Of a DNA stretch of 64,000 nucleotides, positions 58,367-64,000 are shown piece after piece (the first letter of the stretch is position 1; each line of letters begins with the position of its first letter). The notes under the pieces are model-generated. The model worked only from the letters and a program-made list of their open reading frames with translations, was not told the DNA's origin and ran no database searches. A program made the translations under genes and the position numbers. The stretch spans positions 11,020,204 to 11,084,203 of the forward strand of contig CM066925.1 in the NCBI GenBank assembly GCA_033964015.1. Reading direction: 5' to 3'. Source of the DNA: Scolanthus callimorphus (lineage: Eukaryota > Cnidaria > Anthozoa > Actiniaria > Edwardsiidae).

Positions 58367-59459
58367 TCACAGCGTTTCCAATGTGAGCGTTGAATTTTCT
58401 GCTTGAGTTATACGGGTCACCCTGGCTTCAGTTACGGTAGCCAAATGAAAAACTGTTGACTCCGCATCTTGGTGTTGCCTAGCAACACATCGACATCTGA
58501 AAAGTTTTTTGAACCCTCGTCGGTAGCTAGAGCTTTGGAACGCATACATGATAGGATTCAAGCAGCTATTGAGAATCGCCAGTGTAGCAAATATGTTTCT
58601 GGTCATGTTTTCGGTACTGCCGCTTGGAAAGACAATTTTGCCGTGTGCTTCTCTAAATGCGAATGTGTAAATGTAAAACAACATGAATGGCAGCACACAA
58701 ATGTCAAATGTAGCGGTGACTGAAGCCAACAGTTTAGCCAGCTTCCTTTTTGCCTCTCTTCCTTGGTCAGTTGGGATTGCTTCAGAGCAAATTGTATTAG
58801 TGAGGTAGAGCCCCTAAGAATAGAAACATAGCAAATCGTGACGACACAAAACGGAATGAGAAGCATCGACAGATAACAAGTGACATAGAAATGGAGACAC
58901 CTGTTTCTTGAGTCCACGCACTGATACATGTTTTGTTACTTTTATCAAAACGACTATCGACAAACATGGGAATATTCAACGCGACAGCTAGACACCAAAT
59001 GACAAGAGCAACTTTCCAAACTTGCTCCTTTTCGATTCGAAGCCGGTTGTTCATGGGTTTCACCAAAGCATGATATCTTTCGACCGCTACAACAGTGAGT
59101 AGGGATATCGAGACGCAAATAAAAACTCCGACGATCCCGTTAGCGACAAACACTCGACATATCCAGTCCATGGAAGTCTCATTCAAATCATCGTAAAACC
59201 ATATCCATACTAAGAAATGCAAGAAAGGATTAGTTGTCAATGTGATCAAATCCGCCAGCGCCAGGTTTGCGAGAAGGTAGTTTGTTGTCGAGTGCATCGA
59301 GGGTGTGGTCCAGACAACTCGGATAACACAAATGTTGCCGACAACACCAGTGACGAATACTAAAATATTCACCGCGACTAAACTGTACAGGACTAACATT
59401 CTCAACGATTCCATTCTTGAGTTGCTAGAGCTTCTTGAGGAATCGCCTGAAAGGTGCAA
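58367..59459 (-). CDS. Class A (rhodopsin-like) GPCR, paralogue A
   Basis: Seven-transmembrane receptor of peptide/amine-like type; ligand unknown. Seen: TM1 GNICVIRVVW, TM2 NLALADLITLTTNPF, TM3 WICRVFVANGIVGVFICVSI then ERYHALVKP (DRY variant), TM4 VWKVALVIWCLAVALNIPMF, extracellular Cys in NKTCISAW, TM5 YLSMLLIPFCVVTICY, TM6 FDICVLPFMLFY (FxxCxxP), TM7 NSCLNPIMYAFQSS (NPxxY) and helix 8 RRGFKKLF. Two one-base deletions break the frame, in TM5 near 58885 (run of T) and in loop 3 near 58757 (run of A); restoring them gives alignment along the whole paralogue. The start at 59459 is provisional; the Met at 59414 is an alternative. Intronless as seen. Confidence 0.82.
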
Positions 59460-60825
59460 ACTGAACTATATATATTGTTACATCAAAATTATTTTAATAG
59501 CGAAAAGGTAGAAAAATTGCATGTGGTGAGCTGTTGTCCTTTCTGTATTGTGGCTGCTCACCTCCCAGCATACAGTTAGTGCCGCTATTATCATCAGCAC
59601 AAGTAATTACAGAAACACCAGGAGCAAGGTGTTGTTTTAAAGGTTTATATGAAATCATATGAAGCATTTGAATGCACACACGTTTAATTTTTGATGTGCT
59701 CAGCAATCAAGTAACACTGCGGGGGACTTTTCTGCATCGCGTTTGCCTGATATATGGTCTTCCTCTAGATTTAGCCGATCCAGGTGGCAGGTGGCGTCCC
59801 TTCGCCACCTGCTCAACAAAATCACATTGAGCCGACACACCCTGCACATAGTGCATTGCGCTCTCTTCATGATACAGGGCATTTAAAGGAAGTCTAACTT
59901 GGTGCAAAGGGAATAAGAAGTTTGTAGCCTGCTAGCCGACTCTCCAGTGGGTTCCAGTGGGATTTAAATGATCTGGCGCTCAGGACTCGGGATATCGCCA
60001 TATTTATGTTCAAAGTTACAAAAAGGTCCACATTTGTACACAGTAAATAAAGCACTTATATTATTTTTGCTTTTTCTAGCGAATTTTGACTAACGATTTC
60101 TCAATAAAAAAACAAATTCATACCACATTGGTCCGCTTTTTCTAGATTAGCACCCCCCACAAAATCCCTGGCTACGGGCCTGCTGCACGTACATGTTTGT
60201 GCAAAGTATCATGAGAGAACTGATGTCCTCCTTTGTGTTTGCCTCGGCGGTAAAGTCGCTTCAATCACTGACTACTCAATGCATGCTGTTAGGTCGTTAA
60301 TGACGCAATTAGTTTCAAATGTTGACTACCTCCTCCCGTGTTTCTTCCTCAAGCGCGCTTCCAGCAGCGTTCAGGACATTCTCGAACCCAGAGCTCCCCG
60401 GCTCGTCACCTCGCGGGGAGGCTCTGGTGACAGCCACTGACGCATGCGCGAGATTTAATACAGAGCCGCTGAGAGAAAGACCTTTCAGCGCATGCTCCAA
60501 CGCTCAAAATCAACCAATCAGCGATGGCCCTCAAATGGATGTCCCCAGAGCCTCCCCTGCGAGCAGACGAGCCGGGAAGCTCTGGGTACGAGAATGCGTT
60601 CAGGATTTTAATGAAGCCTGTAACGCGAACTGCGCAGCTATTTTGTGCATCTCAAATCAGAGTATATAGCCTCCTAACGATGGCCAGCGAAAACTTTGCA
60701 AATTCTTAATTAGGCTCCCTTTAATCGGGATGCTTAATTGATCTCTGCTTTCCGAATAGCACTGCTAGTCTCAATGCAAGTTATGCGCGCCTTAATCTTA
60801 AATAAGCAACTCGCTGTTCATACAA
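59460..60825. other. Spacer between GPCR paralogues
   Basis: No exon recognised. A foldback-like pair lies at about 60340-60610, built on CCCAGAGCTCCCCGGCTCGT and ACGAGCCGGGAAGCTCTGGG. Confidence 0.45.
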
Positions 60826-62022
60826 TCATTCTAGTCCGAGTCTTGAGGTGTTTTTCGCTGCGTCAGTATGGTGTACTCTCGCTTCAGTGTGGTAACTTCC
60901 GGTAACTAAATGAAATACTGTTGACTCCATATCTCGCCGTTGCCTGGCAACACAACGACACCTGTCGAAAAGCTTCTTGAAGCCTTGACGATAGCTGGAG
61001 CTCTGGAAAGCGTACAGGATTGGATTCAAACAGCTGTTGGAAATTGCTAATGTAGCAAGAATACTTCCTGTTATGGCCTCACCGATGTTTGCCGAGACAG
61101 GCTTTCCCTGTGTTTTCCTGAATGCCACTAAATAAATAAAATAGACCGAATATGGGACTAGACAAATGTAAAATGCGATGGTCACTGACGCTAACAGTTT
61201 CGCGAGTTTCCGTTTGGATTCCCTTCCTCGGTCGACTGGTGTTGTTTCCGAGCAAATAGAATTTGATAAGTAAAGTCCCTTGAGTATAGAGAAATAACAG
61301 CCGGTTATGATGAAAATTGGAATAAGGAAAAACACAGACAAATAGAAAGCGACGTAGATGGCTATGGAGACACCTGTGTTTAGGTCCCAAGCACCGTCAC
61401 AAGATTTGGTTACTTTTCCAAAATGCACATCAATAAAGATGGGAATATTTACTGCAAAGGCGAGGCACCAAACTAGAAGCACAACCTTCCACACCTGTTC
61501 TTTATCAATTCGTAGCCGGTTGTTCATGGGTTTCACCAAAGCATGATATCTTTCGACCGCTACAACAGTGAGTAGGGATATCGAGACGCAAATAAAAACT
61601 CCCACGATCCCGTTAGCGACAAACACTCGACATATCCAATCCTTGGTCACTTGACTCCAGTTTTTGGTCTTAAAGTTCCCCAACAAGTCCCAAAATATTT
61701 CTTGAAGGAAAGGATTTGTTGTCAATGTAATGATATCCGCCAGAGCCAGGTTAGCGAGAAGGTAGTTTGTTGTTGAGTGCATCGAGGGCGTGGCCCAGAC
61801 AACACGAATAACACAAGTGTTCCCGATAAGACCAACGAGGAATGCTGAGACATGGAAGACGACAAGAGTAATCTGATATATTGCTATCCATGCTGCGCCA
61901 TCTTGGAAAAGAAAGCTGAATGTTCGAGGCAACTGAAAAGACGAATGGTGCTCAGTTGGTGAAAAGGACTTTGCGGTAATGATAGGCGGTTTTTTTTTCC
62001 TATTTAGATGCCAGAATCCCAA
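60826..62022 (-). CDS. Class A (rhodopsin-like) GPCR, paralogue B
   Basis: Uninterrupted frame of 398 codons. All class A landmarks are present: GNTCVIRVVW (TM1), NLALADIITLTTNPF (TM2), WICRVFVANGIVGVF and ERYHALVKP (TM3/DRY variant), VWKVVLLVWCLAFAVNIPIF (TM4), CDGAW (extracellular Cys), VAFYLSVFFLIPIFIITGCY (TM5), FYICLVPYSVYFIYLVAF (TM6, FxxCxxP), NSCLNPILYAFQSS (TM7) and QGFKKLFDRCRC (helix 8, likely palmitoylated cysteines). Closest relative is paralogue A 1.4 kb downstream on the same strand, so this is a tandem duplicate. The N-terminal 40 residues before the first hydrophobic segment are not conserved, so the start is uncertain. Ligand unknown. Confidence 0.9.
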   Translation of the reverse strand: MGFWHLNRKKKPPIITAKSFSPTEHHSSFQLPRTFSFLFQDGAAWIAIYQITLVVFHVSAFLVGLIGNTCVIRVVWATPSMHSTTNYLLANLALADIITLTTNPFLQEIFWDLLGNFKTKNWSQVTKDWICRVFVANGIVGVFICVSISLLTVVAVERYHALVKPMNNRLRIDKEQVWKVVLLVWCLAFAVNIPIFIDVHFGKVTKSCDGAWDLNTGVSIAIYVAFYLSVFFLIPIFIITGCYFSILKGLYLSNSICSETTPVDRGRESKRKLAKLLASVTIAFYICLVPYSVYFIYLVAFRKTQGKPVSANIGEAITGSILATLAISNSCLNPILYAFQSSSYRQGFKKLFDRCRCVARQRRDMESTVFHLVTGSYHTEARVHHTDAAKNTSRLGLE

Positions 62023-64000
62023 ACAATGTTATCGCTTATGATTAAATAGTTTACCAAAAGTTAAATGAAGAAGTTAAAAATGTCTATTATCCGTTTTCTT
62101 GATTTAAGCCAAGCAATTTCAGAAGCAGTCAGAAAGCTGTCTTCAATTAAGTGTCAGGTAGAACGAAATCCTGCACAAAGAAGCATCTTGAGTAAATCTG
62201 AAGTGAGTCTGATAGATAAATTTCCGCTCTGTCGGAATTGTAAAGGCACTCAAACATTTCATCGGAAGTGCAGCACAGACCAATTTCGACTATCAATATT
62301 TTTACTTGAGTCCAAATCTCAGGGTAATAAATCAAAAAACCCGCATCGGCATCGAAAAATGAATAATTTATCTATTTTCTTTTATTCCCGTGATTCGTAT
62401 TCAAGTTGAATTCTAATATGTCGAAAGCGGTCTATTAACTCCCAGTTGATAGTAGAATTCTTTCACGACCTTTACACGATATACTATATCTTTGCCTTTG
62501 GTTCTTTAGTTCCTCGTTACCAGCTTGTTTTCAGTGCCTTGACTTTTAAATGACTTTGACGTTCTGGCCTAATCGTAGGGAAAAAACTCGCAAACGCTAA
62601 CGTTCGTCACGTTTATTGATTTGGGTAAATGCAACCCCCTTCACTTTTACAGTAAAATACAGAGTTCAATTTTAGCTTTGATACACCATCTGGCGAAAAC
62701 TCGCTTGAAGTGAAACTTCTCGAATCGTTAATATTGAACACTTGATGGTTGATATAAGACAGCATGACATGACACATATTCAATAAAGTAAAGAAAACAT
62801 CCCAACCTAGAGTATGCTTTTCAATTCTTTTATCTGAGATGACAGAAAGGTTACTGCCCTGAAGGCGAGCCGAAGTAAAAACTCGAAACGTTGGCTAAAT
62901 TCGTTTGCTATCAGCCCCTCTCGACCTTTCTGGGTTCGTTCATTAAAGAATTCAATTTTTAACTATAGCGACGCGTCTTATTTGTGGTCGATATGATTGT
63001 ACAATAAATTGGCAAACTGCAGTCCCTCGCGCGTGAATACTAAATTTCTTCGCTATCTTCCCCCTGGGGATTAACCTGATATGGGTTGAAGTTGCCGCTG
63101 GGAAAGAGTTTTGGCCAAGTGGGAATGGGAAATTAAATTTCTAAGGCCAGTTTCAGACGTCGAACTTTTGCCGTGTCGAATCCAATAATTAGACATTTAA
63201 TTTGCAGCTTAGAGGACACTTTGTCTAGTGAAAAAGGCAATCTATGTGAGTCATAGCAGAACAAAAAGGAATGTAAAGTTTGTTTTTCTTGTTTATTCTT
63301 TCTTTGGTTGTGAAATGGAGAAAACCAGTCGGCTGAATTGGATCCGACGCGGCAAATGATCGACGTTTGAAACAGGCCTAAAATGGGAATGACTTTATAT
63401 ATTTGTTCTCGGCAATACCAAAATTATCTTTGAAATTCAGGCAATGGGAGCCGAGAGGAGCTGGGAGTTTTACAGGAACTTCCGACGGGGAGTCTATTTG
63501 CTCAGAACGTATTTTTGGGAATGACGTAATTATATATTTATACATCTCTCTGGATGATGTAACACAAGCTATATCGATGTAAACATAGTCAGTATAAAAA
63601 CTCTTACCGTAGATTATTTCTACAGTTCATATCAAGACAACAAATAATCAAATCATGAAAATGCGGGAAATAAGGAGGAATTTGAACACGACACATCGAA
63701 CCAAAAATGGGGGTTGTACTACGACAGATCAAAACTTCTACACGAACTGTTCCCTCTACGAATAATAATCGACATTTAAATTACGGGCGACAGAAATCAA
63801 AAGAATCCAGTTTCTCGCTGATACCACAAATCTATATCGGTCTCAATTTCGTGGTGAGACTTGGAAATGTCCTCAACTTCCGAGAGAAAGTTTCTTCTCG
63901 TAAAAAATCCGGGTTTGTAGTAACAGAGTTTGAGAAGCTGCGAGCCATTGGAGATATGAAGCTATCCTTTGGTGCCAAGCGAATGGCATCGCTTCCAAAT
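62023..64000. other. Right-hand end of window
   Basis: Upstream flank of GPCR paralogue B. No exon I can support. A short open stretch on the minus strand near 63840-64000 (FGSDAIRLAPKDSFISPMAR) may be chance or the edge of another gene. Confidence 0.35.

Noticed and set aside
62065..62409. 114-codon plus frame beyond GPCR B
   Set aside because: No recognisable domain, no splice logic, composition like surrounding non-coding DNA.

Overview
Anonymous eukaryotic chromosome segment, most likely from an anthozoan cnidarian (coral or sea anemone relative). Evidence: AT-rich DNA, animal genes with many GT-AG introns, single-copy animal orthologues (IMPACT, SNX19, CCDC43, SDF2, anosmin-1-like), CR1/jockey-like LINE copies and very many small foldback elements (MITEs). 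The species cannot be named from sequence alone. Exons below were built by hand from splice signals, reading-phase continuity and remembered family sequences; none was checked by a search.

Layout. 452-1096 (+): 3' part of an IMPACT-family gene. 4274-14851 (-): ten-exon SNX19-like sorting nexin (membrane anchor, PXA, PX, a 33-residue repeat array, nexin C). 17750-20801 (+): CCDC43 orthologue with a probable AT-AC minor-class intron. About 21060-23896 (+): LINE with endonuclease remnant and reverse transcriptase. 25211-27958 (+): complete six-exon SDF2 gene. 30039-32292 (+): three-exon gene of unknown function. 32746-38743 (-): nine-exon anosmin-1-like gene with a zinc-finger-type reading frame inside one intron. 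43349-52129 (+) and 53531-57335 (+): two tandem genes for secreted collagens. 58367-59459 and 60826-62022 (-): two paralogous class A GPCRs.

The most interesting feature is the collagen pair. Each protein has a signal peptide, a run of arginines, an uninterrupted Gly-X-Y helix and a C-terminal ten-cysteine domain whose spacing closely follows the vertebrate resistin/RELM cysteine pattern, so the architecture is collagen plus a RELM-like head, comparable in plan to collagen plus C1q in adiponectin. In the longer protein the helix has little proline and is built largely of Gly-X-Arg and Gly-X-Thr with aromatic or aliphatic X.

Caution on quality: in six independent loci the frame breaks in the same way, by one missing base, often in or next to a short homopolymer. 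I count about fourteen such sites and no clear insertions. The simplest reading is an assembly with uncorrected homopolymer deletions, so the breaks should not be taken as pseudogenes.

Non-coding DNA is dominated by foldback/MITE elements, minisatellites (some starting at splice donors), tRNA-like SINE pieces and poly-G tracts. No rRNA, tRNA gene or CRISPR array was seen.
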